Shown here: in pieces, positions 42,528 through 52,237 of the stretch
How positions within the stretch are numbered: position 1 is the first letter of the stretch
Layout of the letters: every line of letters begins with the position of its first letter
Assembly: GCA_964059195.1 (NCBI GenBank)
Contig: CAXKWD010000007.1
Coordinates: forward strand, 60,574,705 to 60,638,704
DNA length: 64,000 nt
From: Ectobius pallidus
Taxonomy: Eukaryota; Arthropoda; Insecta; Blattodea; Ectobiidae
Direction: 5' to 3'
Notes under the pieces: model-generated
What the model was told of the DNA's origin: nothing
The model's input: only the letters and a program-made list of their open reading frames with translations
The model's database searches: none
Program-made: the position numbers and the translations under genes

Positions 42528-43229
42528 TAAATAAAGCCATGAACGGTGTAATGGTTCAGGTTCTCACATTTACAGTTGGAATTACAATGAAAATAACCAC
42601 GTACCGGTACCTCATCACAAGAGATGTCAGAAATGACCTCCTCTTGCATTCACACAACACTGGCATCTTTTCAGGAAATTTTCTTTAACGCACATAAGTT
42701 ATCCTTCCTGAATAGAGTTATGGTTATTTCTCTTGTGATATTGTTTTTAAATTCTTCTAATGTATGGGAAATTGACCTGTACACTTTATTTTTCAAGTTT
42801 TCCCATAAATAATAGTCACATACTGTTAGAAGAAATTAAAGACAATATCACAAGAGAAATTAACTGTCTCAGAAACTGAACTATCACAAGAGAAATTAAC
42901 TGTCTCAGAAACTGAAGTTATGAGCGTGAAAGAAAATTTCCTAAAAAGGTGCCAGTGTTGTGTGAATGCAAGAGGAAGACATTTCCAACATCCTTGTGAT
43001 GAGGTAGGCCTACGTGGTTATTTTCATTGTAATCCAACTGTAAATGTGAAAACCTGAACCAATACACCGTTCGCGGCTTTATTTGCTTAGATATTTCACC
43101 CAGTTAGAGCTGTGCCTGTCGTGATGCAGAAACCCGCATGATTGGCCAATTCTTGCGTAGGACTCACTGTATGTGTGTCTGTGTATATAAATATAGCCTA
43201 TATATGTCATTTTATTTGGATTTAATTAA

Positions 43230-44352
43230 ACTGAAAAAATTTGCAGATATTTGGCTTCTGGGAATTCATTCATTCTCTAATTTCGAGTTTCTCCTTGGCC
43301 GTTCTACAATTTGGTAGTTTCATTAGAGAAAAATGTGCAGCCATTTGGGAGACAATGAAAGCAGGGTATATGAAGCCACTGACAACAGAAGTGTGGCTGA
43401 ATGTCAAATACAGTATGAGAAGAAATCAAACTTCCCCCATTGTGTGGGATCCATAGACGGAAAGCATATAAGAATTCTGAAGCCATGGTTTCAGGATGTG
43501 TATACTTTAGCTTAATAAAAACACTTTCTGTAACGCACCTTATTTACCTTGGTAAACTTCTGGACGGCCGTTTTGCAGATGGTGTTCCTTCATCTACATA
43601 AGCTATTTTAATACACAACGCTAAAGTTGGACATAAGAATGAACGTATACTTTAATTATAATTTTTTTTCTTCTATTGTTTCATGGCTATAGCAGACAGT
43701 AATTAGTTTTACATTTGTGAATGTAGGGGCGTTTGGTCATGAACGAGACTCTAAAATATTGAAACTAACTGAATTAAGGAAAAAAATTTACAATAAATTA
43801 CTGAATTTTCCACAGAATGCACCTTTATTGAATTATCCTTCTAATATCGCTACCATACGTATTTGTGGCAGATGAGGCCTTTGCCTCAAGTGAAAATATA
43901 TTAAGACCATATCCTGCAAAAAATCTCTCATGAAAAGAAAAGTGTTTAATTACAGACTCTCAAGAGCATGACGTTACGTAGAATGTGTTTTTGGCATTTT
44001 TGTAAATAACTGTCAGATTTTCCATCGTCCAATAGATGTTAATGTGGACGTGGCGGATCTCATAATTCGAGCATGTTGCTTGCTTCACAACTTTGTGAGA
44101 AAGCAGGACGGATACAATTTTGATGACATGTTGTCATGCCCCACGGAAAGCATTCCTGCTACAAAACAAGAGGAAACACAAGTGGAAAAACCATCAGAAA
44201 CTGATTTCTCATTACTTTTCTCTGCTGAAGGATCTGTGTCATGGCAAATAATGCTGTCAATTAACAGTGCTGTAACTTACTTTTTGTTGTATTGTATCAA
44301 ATTCACTTCCTACATTAGGCCTATGATAAGACGAACAGGGATGTCATTTTAA
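43230..44352 (+). pseudogene. PIF/Harbinger DDE transposase remnant
   Basis: Successive frames give CAAIWETMKAGYMKPLTTEV, YEKKSNFPHCVGSIDGKHIR (first catalytic Asp, about 43420-43470), then FGHERDSKILK, RVFNYRLSRA near 43940, VECVFGIFVNNCQIFHRPI (about 43985) and LIIRACCLLHNFVRKQDGYN (44044 on). This order is diagnostic of Harbinger transposases. Stops and frame changes make it inactive. The end at 44352 lacks a recognised terminus. Confidence 0.8.
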
Positions 44353-44420
44353 TATGATTGTTGAGTAAAGGATTAGTTCAGAAATTGCTTTTAGTAAATT
44401 ATACAGTACCAGTACTTGAT

Positions 44421-44594
44421 ACAAGTAAGAATCAGCTTGAAAAATTTTATGTCATAACCGGGATTTGAACACGGATCTTCGGCTTAATGCGCCGATGCTC
44501 TACCATTGAGCTACCATGACAACATGCCATTACGACATCAAATTCCTGAAATCCCGGTTATGACATAAAATTTTTCAAGCTGATTCTTACTTGT
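44421..44594. repeat. perfect 46-bp inverted repeat around a tRNA-like core
   Basis: ACAAGTAAGAATCAGCTTGA continues for 46 bp to CCGGGATTT (44421-44466) and is repeated inverted without mismatch at 44549-44594. The 82-bp centre holds most of a tRNA-like sequence on the minus strand. The perfect match suggests a recent origin, or maintenance by copying. Confidence 0.9.
44451..44520 (-). ncRNA. tRNA-like sequence or tRNA pseudogene
   Basis: Read on the minus strand, 70 nt fold as a cloverleaf. The acceptor stem is GTCATGG/TTATGAC (five Watson-Crick and two G-T pairs), the D arm GCTC...GAGC, the anticodon stem TCGGC/GCCGA with loop GCATTAA, and the T arm CCGTG TTCAAAT CCCGG with one mismatch. 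Position 33 would be C instead of U, which is unusual for a working tRNA. Anticodon by position would be ATT. The 3' part lies in the inverted repeat arm. It may be a tRNA pseudogene or the head of a small transposon. Confidence 0.5.
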
Positions 44595-46652
44595 ATTAAT
44601 ATCCCAGACATGGATTTAATGTCTATTTCCTTTCCCTCCACCAGTACTTGGTTTCAAGTGTATTTAAAATTGGTAGAATAAATTATGAATTGGGCTTCCC
44701 AAACATTGTACTGAAAACAATATTTCACTTACCGAAATAGGTTTTGTTTTCATTATCCATCTGTAATAATAATAATATTTTATTGTCATTAAGCTTACAA
44801 AGAAGCAATAGACAAAGTCAGTTTTACATTTAAAATACATGCCTACATATATATACATAATAGTACTATAGACAAAATAATTTACAAACAACCAAGAGTT
44901 AAAATATCAAAAGATAAATGATTTAGTACTAAATTCAAAGAACTCGTCTAGGGAATAAAATGGATGACCAACTAACCAGTCATATAGCTTATGTTTAAAC
45001 TTGTCAGCTGGGTAATTAAGCACACTTATTGATAGCATATTATAACATTTCATTCCCACTACATGATAACTTTTGAGTGACTTAGATAGCCTGTAAAAAG
45101 GTACATCAATAAAGTTTCTATTTCTTGTGTTGTGTGAATGTACGTCCTGTCTAAGTTGTTGACTTGGTAGATTATTCCTGGTATACAATAACACATTGTA
45201 TATGTAAAAATTTATAACGGTCATAACTTTTGACTTAATAAACAAAGGCTTACAGTGTTCAAGTTTATGTGCATCAGTAATTATTCTAATAGCTCTCTTT
45301 TGGAGTAACAGAATATTTTGAACATGGCTACAATTACCTCATAGTAGGATACCATAAGAAATTATGCTATGAAAGAAAGCAAAATACGCTGATTTAATGT
45401 AGGTGTCTGCTATATGATATTTCAAATTCTTCAGCAAGTAGATCACCCTGGATAAATATTTGATGTGAGGTTCCCAAGAAAGCTTTCCATCTAGATAAAT
45501 ACCTAAAAACTTAACACTATCTGGATTATCAAACATAGATGTGTCTCTTAGGCTAAATACCATTGACTGCGTCTTACTCTCATTCAGCAGGAATCCATTT
45601 GCTCTGAACCATATTGTTGCTTGAGAGAGAGTACTCTCTGTCATAGCTTTTAATGTAATAGTATCAGAACTGTTGTTTATAAAAGTAGTGTCGTCAGCAT
45701 ATAAAACTGTGTGTGTATTCACAAAACATGGCAAATCATTAATCATAAGTAAGAAAAGCAGCGGCCCTAGCACAGATCCCTGTGGCACACCACATCTAAT
45801 GTTAGCTACATTAGACCTGTTATTGTTTACACACGTAACTTGTTTTCTATTTACTAAAACGATCTAAGCATATACAAGCTAGTATCATGGAAGCCCAAAA
45901 TACTCAATTTGGCTAACAACAACTCATGATTCACACAGTCAAAAGCTTTGCTCAGGTCACAAAAGGTAACCTGAGCATAGCTATTCCCTTCAAATACCAT
46001 GAAAACCTTCTTGATCAGGGAGTATAGCATTAGTGGTAGACCTATTTTTTCTGAATCCAAACTGCTCGTCACAGATAATCCTATTTTGATCTAGATGGTT
46101 ACACATTTGGTTATATATTATAGTCTCTAAGACTTTAGAGAAAACTGGAGTCAGAGAAATGGGACGATAACTGGAGGGAGATTTTTATCACCTTTCTTGT
46201 ATACCGGCACTACTTTAGACAACTTAAGTATATTAGGAAATATCCCCTGAACTAGACACTTATTTATGGCAAAAGTTAACGGACAAGCTATGCAATCAAT
46301 TACCTTTTTCAGCATAAGGCAAGAAACACCAAAAATATCAACACTATCTGAGGACCTTAACCTATTTACAACATTTATAACATCTAAGATTTGAATTTTT
46401 CTCGGCGAATAATATATAAAAGTTCTTCACAGGTTGACAGCCGAGTCAATGGTTTAATAAACTCCGAGCTTTCGGACTCCATATCTCTGAGTCCTTCTTC
46501 TGGGAAAGTGGTGAGATGGCGGAAGAGGCCTGTATATATACGCCGGAGCAGTTAGTGGGTTCCAGCCAATGGCAGCGTCAGTAAAACTCTCTTGAAAAAT
46601 TCGCCTAGTCGAAAAAGACGGACGTCACGGGGAACACAGGTTATGTGGGTCT

Positions 46653-47018
46653 CTACTTTAAAATGTTGAGGGCCGGTTTCCAAGCCTCGCTTAGAGGAAG
46701 GCCTTTGTCTCTGTTTATGATGTTGTTACTGAGGCTGATTTCAATGGCCTCTTTAACCAGCCGGTCCATATACCCATTCGTCTTGTCCAGGATCTTGGTC
46801 TGGTCGTATAGCATTCTGTGATTTTGCTCGATGCTATGTTGAGCTACAGCAGACTTGTCCGGATAGAATAGTCTGGTACACCTATGATGTTCCTTGCACC
46901 TGTCTGCCACGGTGCGTCCAGTCTGGCCAATATATTCCATCCCGCACTCACAAGGAATGCTGTAGACTCCAGAAGACTTCAGGCCTAGGTTGTCTTTCAC
47001 TGATCTAAGGTGGACCAC
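46653..47018 (-). CDS. PLE-2 GIY-YIG endonuclease, left arm
   Basis: The minus-strand frame shows SSGVYSIPCECGMEYIGQTG (GIY and YIG motifs with the CxC insert), RTVADRCKEHHRCTRLF, AVAQHSIEQNH (conserved His and Asn region) and LVKEAIEISL (catalytic Glu region). It ends at NILK. Relative to the right arm it differs at a few residues (CECG/CGCG, ADR/AGR, SLSN/SHSN) and has an earlier stop. Only the endonuclease part of the polyprotein is present, without its own start. Confidence 0.8.
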   Translation of the reverse strand: MVHLRSVKDNLGLKSSGVYSIPCECGMEYIGQTGRTVADRCKEHHRCTRLFYPDKSAVAQHSIEQNHRMLYDQTKILDKTNGYMDRLVKEAIEISLSNNIINRDKGLPLSEAWKPALNILK

Positions 47019-47044
47019 CTTAGGTTGTCTTTCACTGATCTAAG

Positions 47045-47422
47045 GTGGACCACCTTAGATCAGTGAAAGACAACCTAGGCCTGAAGTCTTCTGGAGTCTA
47101 CAGCATTCCTTGTGGGTGCGGGATGGAATATATTGGCCAGACTGGACGCACCGTGGCAGGCAGGTGCAAGGAACATCATAGGTGTACCAGACTATTCTAT
47201 CCGGACAAGTCTGCTGTAGCTCAACATAGCATCGAGCAAAATCACAGAATGCTATACGACCAGACCAAGATCCTGGACAAGACGAATGGGTATATGGACC
47301 GGCTGGTTAAAGAGGCCATTGAAATCAGCCACAGTAACAACATCATAAACAGAGACAAAGGCCTTCCTCTAAGCGAGGCTTGGAAACCAGCCCTCAACAT
47401 TTTAAAGAAGAGACCCACATAA
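47045..47422 (+). CDS. PLE-2 GIY-YIG endonuclease, right arm
   Basis: This is the mirror copy of the left-arm domain on the plus strand, with GVYSIPCGCGMEYIGQTG, the CKEHHRCTRLFYPDKS block, and an end at NILKKRPT. Both arms are open over the whole domain. With no RT in either arm the insertion cannot move on its own. Confidence 0.8.
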   Translation: MDHLRSVKDNLGLKSSGVYSIPCGCGMEYIGQTGRTVAGRCKEHHRCTRLFYPDKSAVAQHSIEQNHRMLYDQTKILDKTNGYMDRLVKEAIEISHSNNIINRDKGLPLSEAWKPALNILKKRPT

Positions 47423-47564
47423 CCTGTGTTCCCCGTGACGTCCGTCTTTTTCGACTAGGCGAATTTTTCAAGAGAGTTTTACTGACGCTGCCATTGGCTG
47501 GAACCCACTAACTGCTCCGGCGTATATATACAGGCCTCTTCCGCCATCTCACCACTTTCCCAGA

Positions 47565-47600
47565 AGAAGGACTCAGAGATATGGAGTCCGAAAGCTCGGA
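47565..47600 (+). ncRNA. hammerhead-like motif in PLE-2 (right arm)
   Basis: CAGAAGA (47571-47577), then the helix GGACTC/GAGTCC with loop AGAGATATG (47579-47589), then GAAA (47590-47593) and GCTCGGAG match the hammerhead core CUGANGA - stem II - GAAA except for U to A at the second core position. The mirror copy is at 46492-46470 on the minus strand. Penelope-like elements are known to carry hammerhead motifs; activity of this variant is unproven. Confidence 0.4.
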
Positions 47601-49109
47601 GTTTATTAAACCATTGACTCGGCTGTCAACCTGTGAAGAACTTTTATATATTTATAACATCTGTTAATGTTACTTCAAAAAAGGAAAGAAATGTTGAACT
47701 ACATCTTGAAATACAGTTTTGCATTATATCTATCGCAGTTTCAGCAGGTTTGCCAATTTTGCTATGGATATCCTGAACAGATTGCACACAGAAGGTATTA
47801 AATTCATCTGGAGAGACTGTTACTGCTTCCCCTTGTCTATTTTCTGCAACTGAGTTAATTACTCTCCAGGCCTTCTTACATTTATTTTTTGATGCCTCTA
47901 TGCTCCTAATATTGTACAGTCTTTTGGCTTCATTAATGGCTACTTTAGATTCTTTCCTAGCTCCTAAATAAACTGCCTTAGATGATTCAGTAATTAACTT
48001 CTTACTTAAATTATAATACAACAGTACTCTATTTTTTAAGTAGGCTAACTGAGGAGTGTACCATTCAGTTCTATTCCTACTAACTTTATTTCTCTTAGAC
48101 TGAAGATTAACTACACATTTTTTCAGAGGAAAAGATCTTTCAAAAATACTCATGAAAGTTGAGAAAAATGCTTCGAAGATAACATTGGCTGAGCAGTATT
48201 CGCTCCTACTAAATAAGTCAGCCCAATTAAAAGAATATAGAGATGTCCTAAAATTAAGTAATTTGTTGTCATTTACTGACCTAGTAATAGCTACTTTAGC
48301 CGTACACTGTGAACAGACTTGTAAGTTAACATTATCAATTTCAAGAACTACAGAATCATGATCTGAATGAGGAAAACAAATGACATCACAGCGTTGAGTT
48401 GTATTTACATTAGTAAATATGTTATCTCGTTCTGTAGATCCTATGTTGAGCGCGGCTCAAGGATATAGAACAAATCAGATCAGAATAAACACGCATGTAA
48501 TAACAACAATATACAAAACTGTAAGCTGCCAAACTTATTCAAGATGGAAATATTCATTCATATTGTACAGGGTGCGGCAAAACATCCTCCTTATTTTAAA
48601 GTTCAAATAAAAACAGATGGATCAAAATAAAGAAGCTGTATTAACATGAATGATCCTCCCCAGGGGACGTCGCCTTATCGAAGCACTGTCCGTGCAGGGA
48701 GGTTTGCATGCTTCAATGAGGCGGAGAGCTATACCGACGGTAGCTAGCTACCAGAAGGGTCACCCATGTTGCGAAGGTCTCACTCGGAGAAGCCTGACGA
48801 AGGTGTCCTGCAACGACCTATCTTCCATATGCTGTCCTGTTTCCTTCCCTTTTCTCTACCCAAGCTAAGGTGGGAGGCATCGTGTTGAGGGCTGAATGGC
48901 TGTTGCGAAGATGGTGTTGCGAACGATCCACTTGGGGAACCAGGTCGAACCCCATGGTATTCAGACCTTCTACTTCTGTGGGGCTTCGAGAGTAGTGACA
49001 GATTTTTCCCCCAGCTCGTGGGACCATTATTAAGTCTAGCAAGCTTTATCATCCAGAATGCTCCTTAGTTGGGGACTCAGAGAGCATAAACCCTGATAGA
49101 ACCCTGGCA

Positions 49110-49475
49110 ATGGAACCAGGGGGAGTAGAGCACTCCACAGGGGACTCAGTTCCTATGGGGAAAATTTCCAGGGAACTTACAAGATCGGAGGGCTCCTTAG
49201 GGGACTCCAATGATGATCTAGAGCTCTCCTTAAATGGGGACTCGGAAAGGGTAAACTTTGAGAGAACTCTGGCTGTGGAACCCGGGAAACTAGAGCGCTC
49301 CTCTATAGGGCACTCAGTCTCTATGGGTTACTGTGCTGAGGAACTTACGAGATCAGAGGGCTCCTTAACATGGGACTCCAAAGATAAAGGGATCAGACCC
49401 GTTACAGCCTCAGGGACCTCACAACAGGAGGAACCTGAAGCTAGAAAGAAGCTCTATTTTCAAGGCATGTGGTGA
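49110..49475 (+). pseudogene. LINE ORF1 N-terminal remnant
   Basis: A 121-codon frame rich in Glu, Ser and Gly has a degenerate internal repeat (ELTRSEGSL twice; HSTGDSVPMG / SSIGHSVSMG). I do not recognise a domain, and the CCHC knuckles usual in ORF1 of this LINE group are absent. It ends (49475) overlapping the endonuclease ORF start, so ORF1 has probably been shortened by the same or another deletion. Confidence 0.5.
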
Positions 49476-50703
49476 GTACCATTAGGGTTATTTACTGTCT
49501 GCAGGCTAACCTTCAACACAGTTTTGTGGCCTCTAGGGTTCTCACCCAACGGCTACAGACTGGAGGGATACATATCGCCCAGATACAGGAACCATGGATT
49601 CATGAGGGCCGTATCATGGGGTTGACAGCAGCAGGCTTCTCTACTTTTAGTGCTCGCACTATAGATAGGCCTAGAGTATGCATCCTAATTAATGATATGA
49701 ACACATGGGCACTACCACAGTTCTGTTCTCAGGACATGGTAGCTGTTCTTGTGAGATATAAGGTGGGAAATACAGAGCGGCAATTAGTTGTCTGCTCTGC
49801 ATATTTCCCATATGATTCTGTGGATCCTCCTCCCTCAAGGGAGTTTGAGGACCTTGTTAATTATTGTGGATGGGAGGTACTTGACCTGGTGGTTGGCTGT
49901 GACTCTAATTCCCATCATGGGATTTGGGGTAGCACCAATGTTAACGCCAGGGGCGAGGCTCTTGTGAACTACATAAGTACAACGGATTTGGAAATCCTGA
50001 ATAATGGCGAACCTACATACTGTAATAACAGAAGGGAGGAAGCTATAGACACAACACTAGGATCCATAGGAATCCTGGAGAAGGTTAGTGGTTGGAGGGT
50101 CAGTAGTGAACCGTCCCTTTCTGACCACAGACACATAGAATTTCGTTTCGCAGGCTCCCTTGATCAAAGGACATTCAGGGACCCCAAGAGAACCAATTGG
50201 GACTCTTACGGGGAGGACCTGAGGAGCAGGATCGCTGGGGGAAGGCGTAGAAATTCTTTTAACAAGAAAAACTTGGGGGACTGCATTGATTGGATCAGTA
50301 CGGCCCTCAGATCTTCCTTTGAGGATAACTGTCCACCTAGAGCAGTTAGAACAGTAAATGGGAGGTTCCGCCGGAACTCCAGGGAAGCCTGGAGAGACTT
50401 CTGTCAGAGTATCAACAATCTACCAAGTACGGCTAGATTGTATAAAATCCTAATGCGAGACTCTAGAGCCAAATTGGGCTCATTAAGGACCCCCTCTAAG
50501 ACATATACTGGCTCGGAGGAGGATACTTTACGACTCTTTCTAGGGACGCACTTCCCTGAATCACAGGTAGTTAATGAGGAGGCGGTATCTAGTCAGGCTT
50601 GCCGGCCTGCCATCCAGGACTGGCTGACTGCCAAAGATATTGTCACCTATAAGCGAATAAAGTGGGAAATTCAATCATTTTCCCTCTTTAAATGTCCAGG
50701 GTA
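49469..50703 (+). pseudogene. LINE APE endonuclease, truncated before RT
   Basis: The frame shows LQANLQHSFVASRVLTQRL, IAQIQEPWI (catalytic Glu), VVGCDSNSHHGIWGS (D-N-H block), EAIDTTLGS and EPSLSDHRHIEFRF (SDH), a complete APE-type nuclease. It continues into the linker before the RT (RRNSREAWRDFC, AKDIVTYKRIKWEIQSFSLF) and stops at 50703 at the words KCPG, just where the RT would begin. Confidence 0.85.
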
Positions 50704-50705
50704 AG

Positions 50706-51149
50706 ATGGGATTTTCCCGGCCAAGACGAACGAGGAGACGGGCAGGCATCTATGGGCCTAAGACGAGGCTATCGTACTCTTTGGGAGGTTATACTACAGT
50801 ATTCCAGGCTGAAATATTTGCTATTTTGGCCTGTGCTTATCATATCTTAGGGATGCCTTGGCTGCAAGGTCGGATTAGCATCTGTTCCGACAGCCAGGCT
50901 GCCCTGAAGGCTTTATGTACAACAAGGTCTAGGTTGGTACGAGAGTGCCAAAAAACCTTGGATATTCTCTGCTCCCGCCGAACAGTACAGCTCTGCTGGG
51001 TTCCTGGGCATGCTGGAATCAGAAGAAATGAACTAGCGGATAAGCTAGCAAGGGAGGGCTCGGCCAATGTCTTTATTGGACCAGAACCTGTCCTTGGTAT
51101 CACTCCAAGAACGGACAGACGTGAAATCTTGTACAACTTAGAGGTGTAG
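50706..51149 (+). pseudogene. LINE RNase H domain
   Basis: Directly after the endonuclease frame, RAGIYGPKTRLSYSLGGYT, VFQAEIFAILACAYHI (Glu), ISICSDSQAALKALCTTRS (Asp) and VQLCWVPGHAGIRRNELADK (the last Asp) form a type I RNase H, which is found in I-group LINEs downstream of the RT. The first Asp (usually T-D-G-S) is lost at the deletion point. Confidence 0.85.
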
Positions 51150-51394
51150 TTGGCCTGTTAACAGGACACAACACCCTAAAGAGACGCCTACATGTGATGA
51201 AGCTTAGTGCGGATCCCATATGTAGGAAGTGTGGTAGAGGAGATGAGTCCTCTGTACACATATTGTGTGAGTGTGAAGCACTTGCTACAATTAGACACTT
51301 TCTCCTGGGCTCGGATAAACTGAGACCAGATGACATAAGGAGAACAAACCCAAGATCTATCCTGTCCTTCTTGAAGGCAACGGGACTTGAATGA
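51150..51394 (+). pseudogene. LINE C-terminal zinc-finger tail
   Basis: LLTGHNTLKRRLHVMKLSAD, ICRKCGRGDESSVHILCECE and SILSFLKATGLE match the CxxC...HxxxxC tail that follows RNase H in this LINE group. A frame change near 51150 separates it from the RNase H frame. It ends with TGA at 51392-51394. Confidence 0.8.
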
Positions 51395-51515
51395 ATTCTC
51401 CAGTAAGAGGGGCACAATGGGCCCAATGTGGCCTATATGCACGGGACCGAAAGGGCCCAACCCATTCATTTTCATTCATTCATTCAACATGAATGATTCT
51501 ACACAGTGGGAAGTT

Positions 51516-52237
51516 TCATGTTTTAAACAATGTGTCACTCAAGTGGTGTCCTTCACTATCAATGCATTGTTGAATGCGACTTCGGAAATTCTCCATCGTT
51601 CTAACCAACATTTCTTGAGGAATAAGACCAATCTCTTCCTGTATTGCATTTCTTAGAGCTGGCAAAGTCCTCGGCATGTTTAAACACCTCAGTCTCAAGA
51701 TATCCCCACAATTGCCGGGTGTAAGGTCTGGTGATCGTGCTGGCCAGGGAATGACGCCATGTATAGAAATTAAGCGTCCGGGAAACATCTGTCTCAGCAC
51801 TTGGAGAGAAACCCGAGCTGTGTGAGTGGTGGATCCATCCTGCTGAAACCATACCTGTTCAGTTGGCAGTGCATTGAGTCTTGGGAAAAAAAACTGTGTT
51901 GATCACGTGAGTGTATCTTTGAGAGTTTACTGTCACAGTAGCACCATCCTCTTCAAAAAAGTAAGGACCAATTATCCCGACACTTCCAACTGCGCACCAT
52001 ACAGTAACACGGTTGCTATGCAGAGGTTTTTCATGAAGTTCACGAAGGTTCCGTCCACTCCAATAACGGAAATTTTGCTTATTAACACATCATATAAGTG
52101 AAAATGTGCTTCATCACTAAAAAGGACCACAACTTATGGGACAGCTTCAAGGATGTCTGCACATGACCTCACACGATTTTCATAATCTCGTAGACACAAC
52201 TGTTGAACAACCATCTTGAATGGATGAATTCGCAAGT
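51516..52237 (-). pseudogene. IS630-type transposase, catalytic C-terminal part
   Basis: The minus strand gives RIHPFKMVVQQL, LFSDEAHFHLY (first acidic motif), VWFQQDGSTTHTARVSLQVL (second Asp) and PWPARSPDLTPGN (third acidic region), and ends with FRSRIQQCIDSEGHHLSD at 51516. Frames change several times between about 52130 and 51850. The N-terminus is 9 kb away at 61618-61283; the split point lies in the words HWD / RIHPFK. Confidence 0.8.

Larger units (their letters stand above)
41097..43169. mobile_element. long-TIR MITE, split by a mariner
   Basis: CAGTGAGTCCCATGCAAGAG (41097) and, from the right, CAGTGAGTCCTACGCAAGAA (43169) begin inverted arms of about 250-300 bp. TA flanks them (41095-41096, 43170-43171). 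The left arm is interrupted by a mariner (41194-42527). The centre near 42850-42915 has a tandem copy of ACTATCACAAGAGAAATTAA-type sequence. Net size is about 0.74 kb, non-coding. The arms contain a TCACAAG(A)GATGT(C/T)GGAAATG-type stretch shared with the MITE at 32009-32507. Confidence 0.75.
46386..47650. mobile_element. Penelope-like element PLE-2, palindromic insertion
   Basis: The insert is flanked by TTTATAACATCT (46374-46385 and 47651-47662). Two nearly identical 3' halves are joined head to head: arms 46413 to about 47020 and 47650 down to 47050. At the centre a 34-bp stretch (TTAGGTTGTCTTTCACTGAT...) is duplicated. Each arm carries a GIY-YIG endonuclease and a hammerhead-like motif; neither carries RT. 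Only a handful of differences separate the arms, so the event is young. Confidence 0.9.
44907..48430 (-). pseudogene. LINE ORF2, endonuclease end to C-terminus
   Basis: Pieces in order on the minus strand: CDVICFPHSDHDSVVLEID (endonuclease SDH, about 48380), a connector (48153-47644, RNKVSRNRTEWYTPQLAYLK), then after the Penelope insert FCDLSKAFDCVNHELLLAKL (45980, motif A), MPQGSVLGPLLFLLMINDLP (45788, motif B), VLYADDTTFI (45700, motif C) and SVKFLGIYLDGKLSWEPHI. The C-terminus is at 45245-44907 (HSHNTRNRNF, YSLDEFFEF). Stops near 45850 and 45340 and the insert break it. Confidence 0.85.
44764..48450 (-). mobile_element. CR1/L2-like LINE, 5' truncated, split by a Penelope element
   Basis: On the minus strand it runs from the end of the endonuclease (about 48430) through RT to a 3' (ATT)n tail that appears as AATAATAATAAT at 44764-44777. 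A Penelope insertion at 46386-47650 with target duplication TTTATAACATCT cuts it. It differs in sequence from the LINE at 36190-39757 but has the same organisation and tail type. Confidence 0.8.
48655..51485 (+). mobile_element. I-like LINE (RNase H type) lacking its RT domain
   Basis: The insert is flanked by the 12-bp direct repeat AACATGAATGAT (48643-48654 and 51486-51497). The left part is a GC-richer 5' leader, then ORF1 remnant, endonuclease, RNase H and a zinc-finger tail. The 3' end has a CATT-rich short repeat (TTCATTCATTCATT) instead of poly-A. The RT (expected around 50700) is missing by an internal deletion, although both ends and the TSD are intact. Confidence 0.8.
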
